Made by a program: the position numbers and the translations under genes
Shown here: positions 63,401 to 64,000 of the stretch, piece by piece
Numbering within the stretch: position 1 is the stretch's first letter
Layout of the letters: every line of letters starts with the position of its first letter
Notes under the pieces: generated by a model
Told to the model about the DNA's origin: nothing
Database searches by the model: none
Seen by the model: the letters and a program-made list of their open reading frames with translations, nothing else
Source of the DNA: Sabellastarte sp. h YS-2021
Lineage: Eukaryota; Annelida; Polychaeta; Sabellida; Sabellidae
DNA: 64,000 nt
Direction: 5' to 3'
Assembly (NCBI GenBank): GCA_964017235.1
Contig: OZ024939.1
Span: 42,944,241-43,008,240, forward strand

Positions 63401-63960
63401 TCAGTTATTTTTTTTCTTTTTAAAATTGTTACAGTTAAAATACTGTATGCTTCTTCTCAGTCAAATTTTACCAGGTGAACAAAATTTTGCAATATTTTCG
63501 GATAAATAATGTAGCAATAACGTCAAAATCTTTCTCCTAACAGTATTTTTTGTTTTACTTAAAAGTTAAGTACGAGTCTGTGTGTCCTTTTGTTAATGCC
63601 CATTGACACATAAATCTTGGAAAAGACACTTTTCAGTCTCTCATTTGACATAATGTGTATCTGATCCCTGTTGCCTTAATGGGCAACTTACTAAATTTTT
63701 ACCCAGACAAATTAATGGATGAATGCTCCTGCGTATTTTAAGACTGGTCGTCCAGCTAGCTGCCAATCCTCCGCCCAAGTTTCTATGGTTACATGATGGG
63801 CGTGAGTTACAGCCCAGTCAGAGGTTTAAGGTGCTGTATGAACGGGGCATAGTGACACTGATCATCTACAATGTACAGCCACAAGATGCCGGGGACTACA
63901 TCCTGAAAGCCACAAACGAACTGGGGGAGATAACCTGCCGAACCACACTCAACATCAAAC
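247..63960 (+). CDS. Titin-family muscle Ig-repeat protein gene, partial (41 exons, both ends missing)
   Basis: One plus-strand gene assembled by hand from splice sites, open frames and phase agreement. Exons are listed separately. Summed exon length is 7,155 nt, starting and ending in phase 1, about 2,384 residues. It has 16 I-set Ig domains with the C-strand Trp and the E/F-strand pattern PEVFPEDAG-x-[FY], a poly-Pro spacer after Ig2, a long Ser/Pro linker between Ig9 and Ig10 and a charged linker between Ig11 and Ig12. No Fn3 or kinase is seen. Family knowledge: titin, sallimus/kettin, zormin and palladin proteins share these Ig types and anchor actin or myosin at Z-discs and I-bands. Ig10-11 match the kettin type (AHFECKL, GDPDMVVEW, GYVALDI) and Ig8 the palladin type (GIHSLII, GLYTCVATNRGG). 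A sarcomeric scaffold role is inferred. The exact orthologue is not determined, and cassette exons may have been missed. Confidence 0.85.
849..1025 (+). repeat. Left inverted terminal repeat, DIRS copy 1
   Basis: Reverse complement of 5938-6117, starting in accttatcctcacaag and ending in tttttggtc. The outermost left bases 826-848 are not in the right repeat but are mirrored in the internal complementary region. Confidence 0.85.
1838..2164 (+). pseudogene. DIRS copy 1 Gag-like remnant
   Basis: A 108-residue open stretch (starts MATLMQVTMEALLAELL) recurs almost unchanged in copy 2 at 7151-7528, where the same frame stays open for 125 residues. Its position, 5' of the RT remnant, fits a DIRS gag ORF. 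No domain is recognised, so the Gag label is positional. Confidence 0.5.
2488..2942 (+). pseudogene. DIRS copy 1 reverse-transcriptase active-site segment, three tandem units
   Basis: Three tandem units of about 150 bases start at 2488, 2638 and 2790. Each encodes a Tyr-Leu-Asp-X-Trp-Leu loop followed by a stretch like RKRHQYWVQTKELIQLF. DIRS RTs normally have YLDDWL here; X is His in unit 1 and Tyr in units 2 and 3. A working RT has one such loop, so this RT is defective by both triplication and loss of an Asp. Confidence 0.7.
3335..3470 (+). pseudogene. DIRS copy 1 RNase H remnant
   Basis: One frame gives LQLKAVCLALKSLQDKFHTKEF. After a frame break the next gives LIASDNTTVFGYLNKQGG at 3408-3460. 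These match the LEL-x-A and SDN-x-T...NKQGG blocks of DIRS RNase H. The frame break and a G-run at 3457-3465 show it is not functional. Confidence 0.7.
3480..3870 (+). repeat. Internal repeats around ttggcctactgcaatccttg, DIRS copy 1
   Basis: The phrase gcctactgcaatccttgaaata occurs near 3500, 3600 and 3798. The first two sit in about 105-base tandem units and the third is displaced by about 200 bases. The same arrangement occurs in copy 2 (near 8810, 8920 and 9117), so it was inherited from a common source copy. Confidence 0.7.
3978..4252 (+). pseudogene. DIRS copy 1 post-RNase H remnant
   Basis: A 75-residue open stretch with MIVVAPWWPMMHWLW resembles the [LV]-V-A-P-x-W motif that follows RNase H in DIRS polyproteins. 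The preceding segment, which in copy 2 encodes VEIFATN and ends near DALNIWLEVLDC, is deleted here near 3945. The remaining ORFs to 5400 are short and unrecognised. Confidence 0.55.
5791..5896 (+). repeat. Internal complementary region, DIRS copy 1
   Basis: Bases 5791-5834 are the exact reverse complement of 827-870 (left end) and 5835-5896 the exact reverse complement of 6099-6160 (right end): 106 of 106 bases. In DIRS elements this region bridges the two ends during circular cDNA formation. Confidence 0.9.
5938..6160 (-). repeat. Right inverted terminal repeat and right extension, DIRS copy 1
   Basis: 5938-6117 mirrors the left ITR. The extension to 6160 (ending tttgttaca) is absent from the left end but mirrored in the internal complementary region. 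The minus-strand open frame across it is a by-product of the repeat, not a gene. Confidence 0.85.
7151..7528 (+). pseudogene. DIRS copy 2 Gag-like remnant
   Basis: 125-residue open stretch nearly identical to the 1838-2164 frame of copy 1, extended by a few residues after a one-base difference near 7441. Function is positional inference only. Confidence 0.5.
7799..8256 (+). pseudogene. DIRS copy 2 RT active-site segment, three tandem units
   Basis: Units start at 7799, 7952 and 8104. As in copy 1, unit 1 encodes YLDHWL and units 2-3 encode YLDYWL, so the triplication and the Asp loss predate both insertions. Confidence 0.7.
8655..8790 (+). pseudogene. DIRS copy 2 RNase H remnant
   Basis: LKAVCSALKSLQDKFHTKEF in one frame and SDNTTVFGYLNKQGG in another, as in copy 1, with a run of about 13 G at 8768-8780. 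Confidence 0.7.
9265..9667 (+). pseudogene. DIRS copy 2 post-RNase H remnant
   Basis: Contains a frame with VEIFATN, then pieces resembling DAL-x-x-W, then VVVPWWPMMHWLW. The order follows the DLFAT ... DAL-x-x-W ... VAP-x-W blocks of DIRS/Pao-type polyproteins. Several stops and frame changes are present. Confidence 0.55.
11280..11385 (+). repeat. Internal complementary region, DIRS copy 2
   Basis: Same design as in copy 1. It mirrors the left end with two mismatches (caagcac against the ITR state caggcac, and atgc against acgc) and the right end 11588-11649. Confidence 0.85.
11801..11983 (+). CDS. Exon 2: Ig domain 1, second half, and linker
   Basis: Acceptor ttatttgcag, donor catgtg|gtaaga, phase 0 on both sides. 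It encodes strands D to G (LHSLTIPEIFKEDAGNFMV, then AKCYASLIV) and a charged tail KTRLVEESHV. The usual F-strand Cys is Val here while the B-strand Cys is present in exon 1, so the standard disulfide pair is broken. A Cys appears in strand G instead. Confidence 0.88.
12071..12158 (+). repeat. Weak echoes of exon 2 donor region
   Basis: 12071-12112 (gtggaggaatctggtgtggg) and 12124-12158 (ggtggagccagaggaatt) resemble the exon 2 end at 11970-11990 (gtggaggaatcacatgtggt). Neither keeps a proper donor. Confidence 0.45.
12420..12545 (+). CDS. Exon 3: Ig domain 2, strands A-B
   Basis: Acceptor ttgtaacag, donor cccaag|gtaagt, phase 0/0, 42 codons. Starts VQKASIVGHSPPEFKKLF and ends GGTPKPK. The position normally holding the B-strand Cys reads as Leu-Glu-Val; a Cys lies a few residues earlier. 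Confidence 0.88.
12541..12681 (+). repeat. 70-base tandem duplication across the exon 3 donor
   Basis: 12541-12610 is repeated at 12611-12681 with one inserted A and one or two substitutions. The unit begins with the last five exon bases and the donor (ccaag|gtaagt), so two identical donors stand 70 bases apart. A good acceptor-like ttcttttgccag ends at 12595 between them. Confidence 0.9.
12798..12935 (+). repeat. Tandem units ending at the exon 4 acceptor
   Basis: Two units of about 62 bases (12798-12860 and 12861-12922) precede the real acceptor. Each carries a version of gtacatattgtag|gttcag (acatattttaggcttag; acattatatcgggttcag). Only the last copy has a clean AG and open exon. Confidence 0.6.
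12936..13025 (+). CDS. Exon 4: Ig domain 2, strands C-E
   Basis: Acceptor catattgtag, donor cccgag|gtaatc, phase 0/0, 30 codons. Encodes VQWLFNNEPVVSPDYQI and then DVYTLYIPE, the C-strand Trp and start of the conserved PEV turn. Confidence 0.88.
13026..13754 (+). other. Intron 4, no feature seen
   Basis: AT-rich intron with short open frames that match nothing recognisable. Confidence 0.6.
13755..13919 (+). CDS. Exon 5: Ig domain 2, end, and linker
   Basis: Acceptor gttttag, donor gttcag|gtgggt, phase 0/0. Encodes VFDEDAGRFSVMAEN and ATCSALLVIV, then a Pro/Gln-rich tail leading to the PEVK-like exons. The F-strand Cys position is Val, as in Ig1 and Ig4. Confidence 0.87.
14250..14381 (+). 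CDS. Exon 6: poly-proline PEVK-like spacer
   Basis: Acceptor ctgtttctag, donor caccacag|gtaatg, phase 0/0, 44 codons. Contains 11 consecutive prolines flanked by Ala-Pro and then repeated Lys-Pro-Glu-Pro-Lys-Pro. Family knowledge: Pro/Lys/Glu/Val-rich spacers give titin-type proteins elasticity and bind SH3, EVH1 or profilin modules. The canonical FPPPP motif of palladin is absent. Confidence 0.85.
14382..14956 (+). other. Intron 6, no feature seen
   Basis: A 118-residue plus-strand open frame at 14600-14956 runs into the exon 7 acceptor but has no recognisable domain and is treated as intronic. Confidence 0.55.
14957..15091 (+). CDS. Exon 7: PEVK-like spacer, second part
   Basis: Acceptor tatttgtag, donor cccaag|gtacac, phase 0/0, 45 codons. 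Low-complexity Lys-Pro-Ala-Val sequence (KPEVLKPAQV, KPFAPVPAPKP) ending KKLPK. Exons 6 and 7, symmetric in phase, could be skipped without a frameshift. Confidence 0.85.
15345..15432 (+). CDS. Exon 8: Ig domain 3, strands A-B
   Basis: Acceptor gtatttcag, donor tacag|gtatgt, phase 0 to 1. Encodes VEVDLTAPPQFTEPL and EEGQKATFT. Ala replaces the B-strand Cys. Confidence 0.87.
15433..16386 (+). other. Intron 8
   Basis: Holds an echo of exon 9 at 16205-16292 (separate entry). The rest is AT-rich with a G-rich patch near 15645-15670; nothing else is seen. Confidence 0.6.
16205..16292 (+). pseudogene. Degraded duplicate of exon 9 start
   Basis: A T-run and catttcag (AG at 16218) are followed by a copy of the start of exon 9. 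It keeps the KWF codons (gtcaagtggttt) and the AGTGCAG block but ends in an in-frame TAG near 16290. It sits 168 bases upstream of the true acceptor. Confidence 0.8.
16387..16596 (+). CDS. Exon 9: Ig domain 3, strands B-G
   Basis: Acceptor tacatttcag, donor aaag|gtaaga, phase 1/1. Encodes SSVKWFKDGAEIS, PEVFEEDAGKYVCSATN and SAELIVK. The F-strand Cys is present here without a B-strand partner. Confidence 0.9.
16784..17024 (+). mobile_element. tRNA-derived SINE with target-site duplications
   Basis: A tRNA-like head carries an A-box-like tagcggttagagtactcg and a B-box-like ggtcgacgattctaatc. The body contains gtggtttacagtgtagaatc, and the tail is A-rich (aaataaataaaaaa). The 13-base word tgcattcatggtt flanks it on both sides (16771-16783 and 17025-17037), a typical retroposition duplication. 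Confidence 0.85.
17295..17435 (+). mobile_element. SINE 3' fragment
   Basis: Carries the same body words as the 16784 SINE (cagtttacagtacagaacc, then cgtgatataacctgtacaatgtt in part) and ends caaataaataaat. No tRNA head is seen. Confidence 0.6.
17668..17729. repeat. 62-base palindrome (hairpin)
   Basis: Left arm cctgtccttaaactatcatt... and right arm ...atggtagttgaaggacagg pair over about 31 bases with a handful of mismatches and no loop (centre gtatac). Possibly a foldback element remnant. Confidence 0.75.
24144..24310 (+). CDS. Exon 10: Ig domain 4, first half
   Basis: Acceptor gttacttgtag, donor aacag|gtaata, phase 1 to 0. Encodes ASLVPPTFTDRLTTKEVREG, VRFTVSVAG and EVTWYREGSQI. The B-strand Cys is replaced by Val. 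Confidence 0.89.
24548..24701 (+). repeat. Echoes of the exon 11 acceptor
   Basis: Units at about 24552 and 24631 (ttttattcacag then attgaaatggacatgctttg) mimic the real junction at 24701 (ttttattcacag then agtggagatgtacatgctctg), period about 72-79. The second decoy keeps a full acceptor ending at 24629 but reads TAT TGA at once in the exon frame. Confidence 0.75.
24702..24822 (+). CDS. Exon 11: Ig domain 4, second half
   Basis: Acceptor tttattcacag, donor ggaag|gtaacc, phase 0 to 1. Encodes SGDVHALYIPEVFFEDAGKF, then TSCTAELIVE. Both standard Cys of Ig4 are absent; one Cys lies in strand G. Confidence 0.9.
24823..26478 (+). other. Intron 11, no feature seen
   Basis: AT-rich, with internal short repeats (for example catgaaggctaa at 25065 and 25143). 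No gene or element recognised. Confidence 0.55.
26479..26892 (+). CDS. Exon 12: Ser/Pro lead and complete Ig domain 5
   Basis: Acceptor ttaatcactcag, donor gaag|gtgcgt, phase 1/1. The only exon that, with exon 20, holds a whole Ig. It opens with a Ser/Pro-rich stretch starting MEESNSPSPPTSPER, then a full Ig with both canonical Cys (VLQCYIN and SFTCTI). An in-frame ATG at 26490 close to the exon start could serve an internal promoter, which is speculative. A downstream acceptor ending at 26486 is also possible but out of phase. Confidence 0.88.
28787..28946. repeat. Long inverted repeat (foldback)
   Basis: Arms 28787-28855 and 28877-28946 pair over about 70 bases. The core of about 32 bases (from tttgttacaggatatacgcc to aaattc) is perfect and the loop is about 20 bases. 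Typical of a foldback or MITE insertion. Confidence 0.85.
28947..29202. mobile_element. Small MITE-like element with 11-base terminal inverted repeats
   Basis: Starts attataaagac (28947-28957) and ends gtctttataat (29192-29202), 256 bases, directly abutting the foldback arm. Higher GC than the surrounding intron. No coding capacity. The minus-strand frame 28781-29227 crosses it and is not a gene. Confidence 0.5.
30203..30377 (+). CDS. Exon 13: Ig domain 6, first half
   Basis: Acceptor tcttttgcag, donor agccag|gtaata, phase 1 to 2. Encodes APAPSMPMKPETVPVFEV, the Cys in YFECRVA and the Trp in EILWTRRG. Confidence 0.89.
30378..30996 (+). other. Intron 13
   Basis: Contains a SINE-body fragment at about 30795-30930 (ggtggttgacagtatagaat, A-rich end). 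Otherwise nothing seen. Confidence 0.55.
30997..31139 (+). CDS. Exon 14: Ig domain 6, second half
   Basis: Acceptor tttctgcttag, donor ccag|gtaagt, phase 2 to 1. Encodes YKSTYDQYSGVTTLTI, PEDEGEYTCTAINNQGE. Both canonical Cys of Ig6 are present. Confidence 0.89.
31211..31285 (+). repeat. Echo of exon 14 end and donor
   Basis: accttagtgagaaacaccct... ggtcggataagtgaccagttaatggaacagttaggt follows the order of 31095-31172 in exon 14 and its donor flank. The donor GT has become GA. Period about 115. Confidence 0.7.
31675..32065 (-). mobile_element. 5'-truncated non-LTR retrotransposon, end of ORF2 and 3' UTR
   Basis: The minus-strand open stretch 31841-32065 ends with SFSYDAPKLWNDLPHDIRSA then FKSRLKPTYF. 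This is the characteristic C-terminal tail of I/Jockey/CR1-group LINE reverse transcriptases. The stop is followed by a 3' UTR and a (TTGA)n-type tail at about 31700. No upstream RT domain is seen, so the copy is truncated. Confidence 0.7.
33868..33900 (+). repeat. Echo of exon 15 start
   Basis: 29 of 33 bases match exon 15 at 34040-34072 (acaaggacagctgaaatctc...). It lies 172 bases upstream. Confidence 0.65.
34015..34217 (+). CDS. Exon 15: inter-Ig linker
   Basis: Acceptor cttatgaacag, donor gacgag|gtgagg, phase 1 to 0. Encodes a charged, probably partly helical linker: RYQAWLQEQGQLKSPKD, MMAELETKLDTPRAA, and a tail VYDKPITPDE. No Ig fold. It joins Ig6 to the linker part of exon 16. Confidence 0.85.
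34322..34360 (+). repeat. Echo of exon 15 end with an intact decoy donor
   Basis: ggtggcagcttacaaacatc... copies the exon end at 34177-34217 and carries caag|gtaagc at 34354/34355, closer to the donor consensus than the true gag|gtgagg. Use of it would read through a TAA shortly after 34217. Confidence 0.7.
34626..34765 (+). repeat. Echoes of exon 16 start
   Basis: 34626-34673 (tttgaaaagagatttgagac) copies the start of exon 16 (tttgagaagagacttgagac). 34739-34765 (agactgagatagaatacaaa) copies the next part. Neither keeps an open acceptor-exon structure. Confidence 0.65.
34886..35113 (+). CDS. Exon 16: linker and Ig domain 7, first half
   Basis: Acceptor atttattttctag, donor ccacat|gtaagt, phase 0/0, 76 codons. 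Linker GFKVSSFEKRLETEIEYREG precedes an Ig start with PVFEQKLKNFQLIEG and the Cys in ANFVCKVNG. Confidence 0.89.
35114..35664 (+). other. Intron 16, no feature seen
   Basis: Ordinary AT-rich intron. Confidence 0.55.
35665..35912 (+). CDS. Exon 17: Ig domain 7, second half, and linker
   Basis: Acceptor tattaccag, donor cgaag|gtgagt, phase 0 to 2. Encodes IDWYHNGRLIRPSNRYEI, FPEDQGHYTCCATNIVG and a tail ending EATLRRMTR. The palladin/zormin-like Ig block starts here. Confidence 0.9.
36003..36110 (-). mobile_element. tRNA-like SINE head, minus strand
   Basis: On the minus strand gatggtgtagtggttaataa (A-box-like) and agggttcaaatctgagc (B-box-like) are spaced as in a tRNA. The body is short or lost. 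Confidence 0.55.
36332..36506 (+). CDS. Exon 18: Ig domain 8, first half
   Basis: Acceptor gtttcttcacag, donor tcaag|gtatgt, phase 2 to 0. Encodes a Gly/Ser-rich lead, YFRPVFRKIPADQEVPEGKV, then NIVWYRDEVK. The Cys sits at KVCRFDS, shifted from the usual position. Confidence 0.89.
36507..36999 (+). other. Intron 18, no feature seen
   Basis: An open frame runs a further 210 bases past the exon 18 donor, but no second donor supports it. Confidence 0.5.
37000..37156 (+). CDS. Exon 19: Ig domain 8, second half (palladin-like)
   Basis: Acceptor cacgttttcag, donor cacag|gtaaga, phase 0 to 1. Encodes VHDDENHKVVVNEDGIHSLI, GLYTCVATNRGGEDRFQVKL. GIHSLII and YTCVATNRGG closely follow the C-terminal Ig type of palladin and myopalladin. 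The exon end is repeated six times downstream. Confidence 0.9.
37131..37530 (+). repeat. Tandem array of exon 19 end plus donor (about 59-base unit, 7 units)
   Basis: Units begin near 37131, 37181, 37233, 37292, 37351, 37414 and 37473. Each carries a version of ttccaggtcaagctcaatgt followed by cacag|gtaaga. Donors survive in units 2 (acag|gtgaga, 37210), 5 (acag|gtaaga, 37380) and 7 (acag|gtaaac). They are lost by substitution in units 3, 4 and 6. Confidence 0.88.
37157..39028 (+). other. Intron 19
   Basis: Begins with the donor array. It then holds A/T homopolymer-rich DNA (38060-38110, 38455-38490) and an interspersed-repeat-like segment at about 38650-38880 with a (CAGA)n run at 38802-38826. 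No gene. Confidence 0.55.
39029..39322 (+). CDS. Exon 20: complete Ig domain 9
   Basis: Acceptor ccctctttcag, donor caac|gtgagt, phase 1/1, a symmetric one-exon Ig. Encodes ARQETQPPRFVGRLNNLTV, LMSWQKDGRHV, SAWYQCSAVNVGGTA. The B-strand Cys is missing (VELEAEATG); another Cys follows two residues later. Confidence 0.9.
39323..39913 (+). other. Intron 20, no feature seen
   Basis: AT-rich intron. Confidence 0.55.
39914..39977 (+). CDS. Exon 21: short basic linker
   Basis: Acceptor tttatttgcag, donor cactcc|gtaagt, phase 1 to 2, 64 bases. Encodes PEPRKPEPERKLYIPKRTTP. Short, but phase and splice sites agree on both sides. Confidence 0.82.
40484..40508 (+). CDS. Possible alternative terminal or poison exon
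   Basis: A strong acceptor (tttttcctatttcag) in the phase needed after exon 21 would add GIHTVYE and then TGA. No AATAAA is seen in the following 380 bases. It may be a cryptic acceptor; low certainty. Confidence 0.25.
40890..41066 (+). CDS. Exon 22: Ser/Arg-rich linker
   Basis: Acceptor gtgttcccactag, donor gaaaag|gtcaga (weak, chosen because it alone gives phase 2 for exon 23). Encodes SRVSPSSSRSSTPSLGVTRR then HTLSDIHLSDDDP, a likely disordered and phosphorylated segment. Confidence 0.8.
41678..41990 (+). repeat. Helitron repeat type 1, two units of about 156 bases
   Basis: Units start cttgttagcgacctacagtc at 41678 and 41834. A fragment (taggctttatgtctaaatta) recurs near 43086 after the second array. 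Confidence 0.8.
42007..43015 (+). repeat. Helitron satellite array, about 155-base unit, 7 units
   Basis: Units are marked by aaatca[cg]ttataacttg, ttattcacctacttttgggt and cagacctgtagctcat. Unit starts lie near 42007, 42176, 42329, 42484, 42638, 42795 and 42948. Confidence 0.8.
43123..44130 (+). repeat. Helitron satellite array, about 133-base unit, about 8 units
   Basis: Units are marked by ctcaaaatgagtaaatgcga and cctacttttgggagagcttt. They share the cctacttttggg...cagac-c-gtag core with the 155-base array, so both descend from one ancestral unit. Confidence 0.8.
44135..44325 (+). repeat. Helitron repeat type 4, two units of about 102 bases
   Basis: Units start gaaaacaacttataggaagt and gaaaacgacttataggaaat and each ends near ccttgggcccct. 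The open frame reading across them is not a gene. Confidence 0.75.
46459..46704 (+). CDS. Exon 23: proline-rich linker
   Basis: Acceptor aacattacag, donor gcgcag|gtgctc, phase 2/2. Encodes Pro-rich disordered sequence (LPTPPPSQPIHMPPTLHR, SSPVPPQPREIQPPWL). Compatible with SH3 or WW binding; no fold recognised. Confidence 0.82.
46705..48290 (+). other. Intron 23
   Basis: A SINE- or LINE-tail-like repeat lies at about 47700-47950 (separate entry). Otherwise nothing seen. Confidence 0.55.
47700..47950 (+). mobile_element. Retroposon-like repeat with (AAT)n tail
   Basis: Higher-GC segment ending tattgcgctgagtataaata then a run of aat repeats at about 47930-47950. The gcgctNNgtataaata ending before a simple repeat resembles 3' ends of invertebrate SINEs. 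The head is not resolved. Confidence 0.45.
48291..48332 (+). CDS. Exon 24: 42-base micro-exon
   Basis: Acceptor ttgtttttcag, donor aaaaag|gtgaga, phase 2/2, so it can be skipped in frame. Encodes RTRDLTSPKPPDAK. Confidence 0.75.
48897..49112 (+). CDS. Exon 25: Ser/Pro linker
   Basis: Acceptor ttcctaactcag, donor cttaa|gtaagg, phase 2/2. Encodes ASEPPKRASAEIILSPTPPP and ends QPFDLAKFVQEQDL. Disordered, apart from a possible short helix at the end. Confidence 0.83.
49113..50677 (+). other. Intron 25, no feature seen
   Basis: AT-rich intron with unmatched short frames. A stretch near 50594-50625 (gaccagaagaaataccaaat) faintly resembles exon 26 (cgcagaatacctgaagc), too weak to call. Confidence 0.5.
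50678..50931 (+). CDS. Exon 26: linker and Ig domain 10, first half (kettin type)
   Basis: Acceptor acattttcag, donor catg|gtacgg, phase 2 to 1. Encodes PTPDVVDAAPVRPVQ..., then PARFITHIKHQTG, AHFECKLVPIGDPDMVVEWY. AHFE-x-KL-x-P-x-GDP-x-x-x-VEW is the kettin/sallimus and titin Ig signature. Confidence 0.9.
51283..51426 (+). CDS. Exon 27: Ig domain 10, second half
   Basis: Acceptor gctgttcccag, donor tgcag|gtaaat, phase 1/1. Encodes GTRFNLTNDFGYVALDITWT, PEDNGVYSCVAYNKYG. GYVALDI is diagnostic for this Ig subgroup. Both Cys are present. Confidence 0.9.
51427..51874 (+). other. Intron 27
   Basis: A SINE-body fragment at about 51500-51640 (ggtttacagtttggtatctt, A-rich end) is followed by a TCAA/TCAG/TAAA-rich degenerate tract at about 51665-51860 that runs to the exon 28 acceptor. 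Confidence 0.6.
51875..52140 (+). CDS. Exon 28: acidic linker and Ig domain 11, first half
   Basis: Acceptor ttgacatttcag, donor gtgaat|gtaagt, phase 1 to 0. Linker MNLHLMEEQIRRDNVRRERI is likely helical. It is followed by PPVFDLMPESSQVEEG, the Cys in AKFMCKVSG and LTWWVNGSMIV. Confidence 0.9.
52286..52500 (+). repeat. Two echoes of the exon 28 end
   Basis: 52390-52495 contains cccaagaccagtcaatggtg... gggccaatggagacctaatt, a copy of the exon end (tgggtcaatggaagcatgat) with an internal deletion. 52286-52345 contains taagttcagcggacagacg and ends gttattgtaaatagtagc, like the donor flank gattgtgaatgtaagtagc. Confidence 0.65.
52759..52945 (+). CDS. Exon 29: Ig domain 11, second half
   Basis: Acceptor tttttaacacag, donor caaat|gtaagc, phase 0 to 1. 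Encodes GHRFRLRYDGMINVLEIPKV, GTIRVVAKNPLGEAEC and the tail EDWRSRLKQAPK, a kettin-like Ig-linker boundary. The F-strand Cys is Val. Confidence 0.9.
52946..55107 (+). other. Intron 29, no feature seen
   Basis: AT-rich, 2.2 kb. The open frame 54343-54585 has no recognisable domain. Confidence 0.55.
55108..55224 (+). CDS. Exon 30: charged linker
   Basis: Acceptor ggatgttgtag (or the AG six bases later at 55113; both are phase-compatible), donor gagat|gtaagt, phase 1/1. Encodes VQVELDRRRDVELRSTELSS and TVTELRALER, rich in Arg/Glu/Leu and probably helical. Confidence 0.8.
55797..55973 (+). CDS. Exon 31: charged linker, second part
   Basis: Acceptor tattattcattag, donor gctg|gtaagt, phase 1/1. 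Encodes AQERAQTYQDEEVKEAYHAI, HSELRGTDASKELRSHEP and VHIDRAKYML. No known domain. With exon 30 it forms a spacer before Ig12. Confidence 0.85.
56138..56240 (+). repeat. Echo of the exon 31 end
   Basis: cctgaagtacacatagatag at 56193 copies tctgaagtacacattgacag at 55937. The upstream 50 bases follow the same order more weakly. The donor is lost. Confidence 0.65.
56631..56757 (+). CDS. Exon 32: Ig domain 12, strands A-B
   Basis: Acceptor tatatttcag, donor gtcaa|gtgagt, phase 1 to 2. Encodes EHDRKTEVPRIPKSAKTQAP, PTFNKPLMNTKVKEGQLV. Confidence 0.87.
57330..57547 (+). CDS. Exon 33: Ig domain 12, strands B-G
   Basis: Acceptor gactttttccag, donor cactg|gtaagt, phase 2 to 1. Encodes LEVSFTGFPYPDVQWFREG, IPEVFPEDAGVFTVKISNPF. 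Neither canonical Cys is present. Confidence 0.9.
57839..57975 (+). CDS. Exon 34: Ig domain 13, first half
   Basis: Acceptor aaatatttcag, donor gccaag|gtgagg, phase 1 to 0. Encodes PEFKVQMRDLNITVGEPATF, GYPRPEVYWAK. Val replaces the B-strand Cys. Confidence 0.89.
58110..58413. mobile_element. Short DNA-transposon-like repeat with acctccgcca termini
   Basis: Begins acctccgcca (58110-58119) and ends with its reverse complement tggcggaggt (58404-58413), about 300 bases. Internal ttcgcctgggtttgtccgtc and ggatttcaaaagcttatgg-like text match a repeat type I know to be widespread in animal genomes. No coding sequence. Confidence 0.65.
58634..58713 (+). repeat. Echo of the exon 35 acceptor and start
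   Basis: gaatgcatgcttttagttag then gatagc... ctgggagtttattgtggag copies the junction gaatgcattttattatttag and exon bases ctggaagtttattgttgag, 114 bases upstream. The copy has stops. Confidence 0.75.
58768..58933 (+). CDS. Exon 35: Ig domain 13, second half
   Basis: Acceptor tattatttag, donor tacaag|gtaaga, phase 0 to 1. Encodes DGKRLFETKRWKFIVE, VEDSGVYECVVVNKLGKATC. Confidence 0.9.
59203..59334 (+). CDS. Exon 36: Ig domain 14, first half
   Basis: Acceptor ttgttttccag, donor acctg|gtgagt, phase 1/1. Encodes GRGDLPKSSAPGSEKAPQL, then QQVNEGEGVTFSCKIEATP. Confidence 0.89.
59655..59843 (+). CDS. Exon 37: Ig domain 14, second half
   Basis: Acceptor atatttctag, donor catcg|gtgagg, phase 1/1. 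Encodes VVQWYHNNQLVKPSKYFQMF, FPEDEGLYKCTARNQTGEVT. Both Cys are present. Confidence 0.9.
59899..60145 (+). repeat. Three echoes of the exon 37 end
   Basis: aggaactaggttcgagaggt at 59899 and aggaactaggatgtggagtt at 60019 copy aggaaccagactggagaggt at 59795. A third near 60080-60145 ends cctcaggtccatag|gtaaaa, like ctcaaggtcatcg|gtgagg, with an intact donor. Confidence 0.75.
60653..60846 (+). CDS. Exon 38: Ig domain 15, first half
   Basis: Acceptor gattactttgtag, donor ctgcag|gtgaga, phase 1 to 0. Encodes PPVFSKPIHSIEGRPGHPAH, VTWFREGHQILHSDDFQIL. No B-strand Cys. Confidence 0.89.
61155..61275 (+). CDS. Exon 39: Ig domain 15, second half
   Basis: Acceptor gttatttcag, donor gaag|gtacgg, phase 0 to 1. 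Encodes EGNKCILFIKEVYPEDSGVF then CRATNPVGVAECSAELLVE. Confidence 0.9.
61276..63210 (+). other. Intron 39
   Basis: Includes a run of short diverged repeats at about 61740-61890 (gatacactttgtagt, gaatacactttgaaattt and similar, spaced about 30 bases). The rest is AT-rich with no recognised gene. Confidence 0.55.
63211..63331 (+). CDS. Exon 40: linker and start of Ig domain 16
   Basis: Acceptor caaattttcag, donor actaa|gtaaga, phase 1 to 2. Encodes DVTQISQSKVQLQQQGPP, then PQILKAPSPVRDVVPGNTT. Confidence 0.86.
63743..63960 (+). CDS. Exon 41: Ig domain 16, remainder; gene continues past the window
   Basis: Acceptor gcgtattttaag (phase 2, weak pyrimidine tract), donor caaac|gtacgt (phase 1). 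Encodes KLVVQLAANPPPKFLWLHDG, QPQDAGDYILKATNELGEIT. The phase 1 end shows that further exons follow. Confidence 0.88.
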
Positions 63961-64000
63961 GTACGTGCAAATTGTCAATATATTTCATATAATGTATATT

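Overview
This is animal genomic DNA, AT-rich with long introns. It is covered from near the left edge (247) to near the right edge (63960) by one plus-strand gene, truncated at both ends. I could place 41 exons whose splice phases agree from first to last. They encode about 2,384 residues with 16 I-set immunoglobulin domains, no visible fibronectin-III or kinase domain, a proline-rich PEVK-like stretch and long Ser/Pro or charged linkers. The domain types (palladin/zormin-like Ig in the middle, kettin/sallimus-type Ig with the GYVALDI signature later) point to a titin-family sarcomere scaffold of an invertebrate. A lophotrochozoan, probably a mollusc, is my inference from the domain mix and the repeats; no species is claimed.

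Layout: 247-16596 carries Ig1-3 and the Pro-rich spacer. Intron 1 (435-11800) splits Ig1 and holds two same-strand DIRS-type retrotransposons (826-6160 and 6191-11649). Each has inverted terminal repeats and the diagnostic internal complementary region. 16597-24143 is a large intron with a SINE that has target-site duplications. 24144-41066 carries Ig4-9, the palladin-like block. 41067-46458 is a large intron holding a non-autonomous Helitron (41595-44454) full of tandem repeats. 46459-49112 encodes a disordered Ser/Pro linker. 50678-52945 carries two kettin-type Ig domains. 55108-56700 encodes a charged, probably helical linker. 56631-63960 carries Ig12-16 and the gene runs out of the window.

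The most unusual signal is a repeated pattern at exon edges. At a dozen or more exon-intron junctions the last or first 30-100 bases of the exon, with the splice site, recur one to six times in degraded form inside the adjoining intron. Examples are the donors of exons 3, 14, 15, 19, 28, 31 and 37 and the acceptors of exons 4, 9, 11, 15, 16 and 35. Some echoes keep intact splice signals. One gives an in-frame alternative donor 54 bases downstream of exon 19. Another creates a 20-base decoy micro-exon in intron 3. Tandem duplication across splice junctions, with the intron-side copy left to decay, looks like a main way this gene's introns have grown.

A second point of interest is that both DIRS copies share a triplicated reverse-transcriptase active-site segment in which the second catalytic Asp is replaced in every unit, suggesting a defective family moved in trans.
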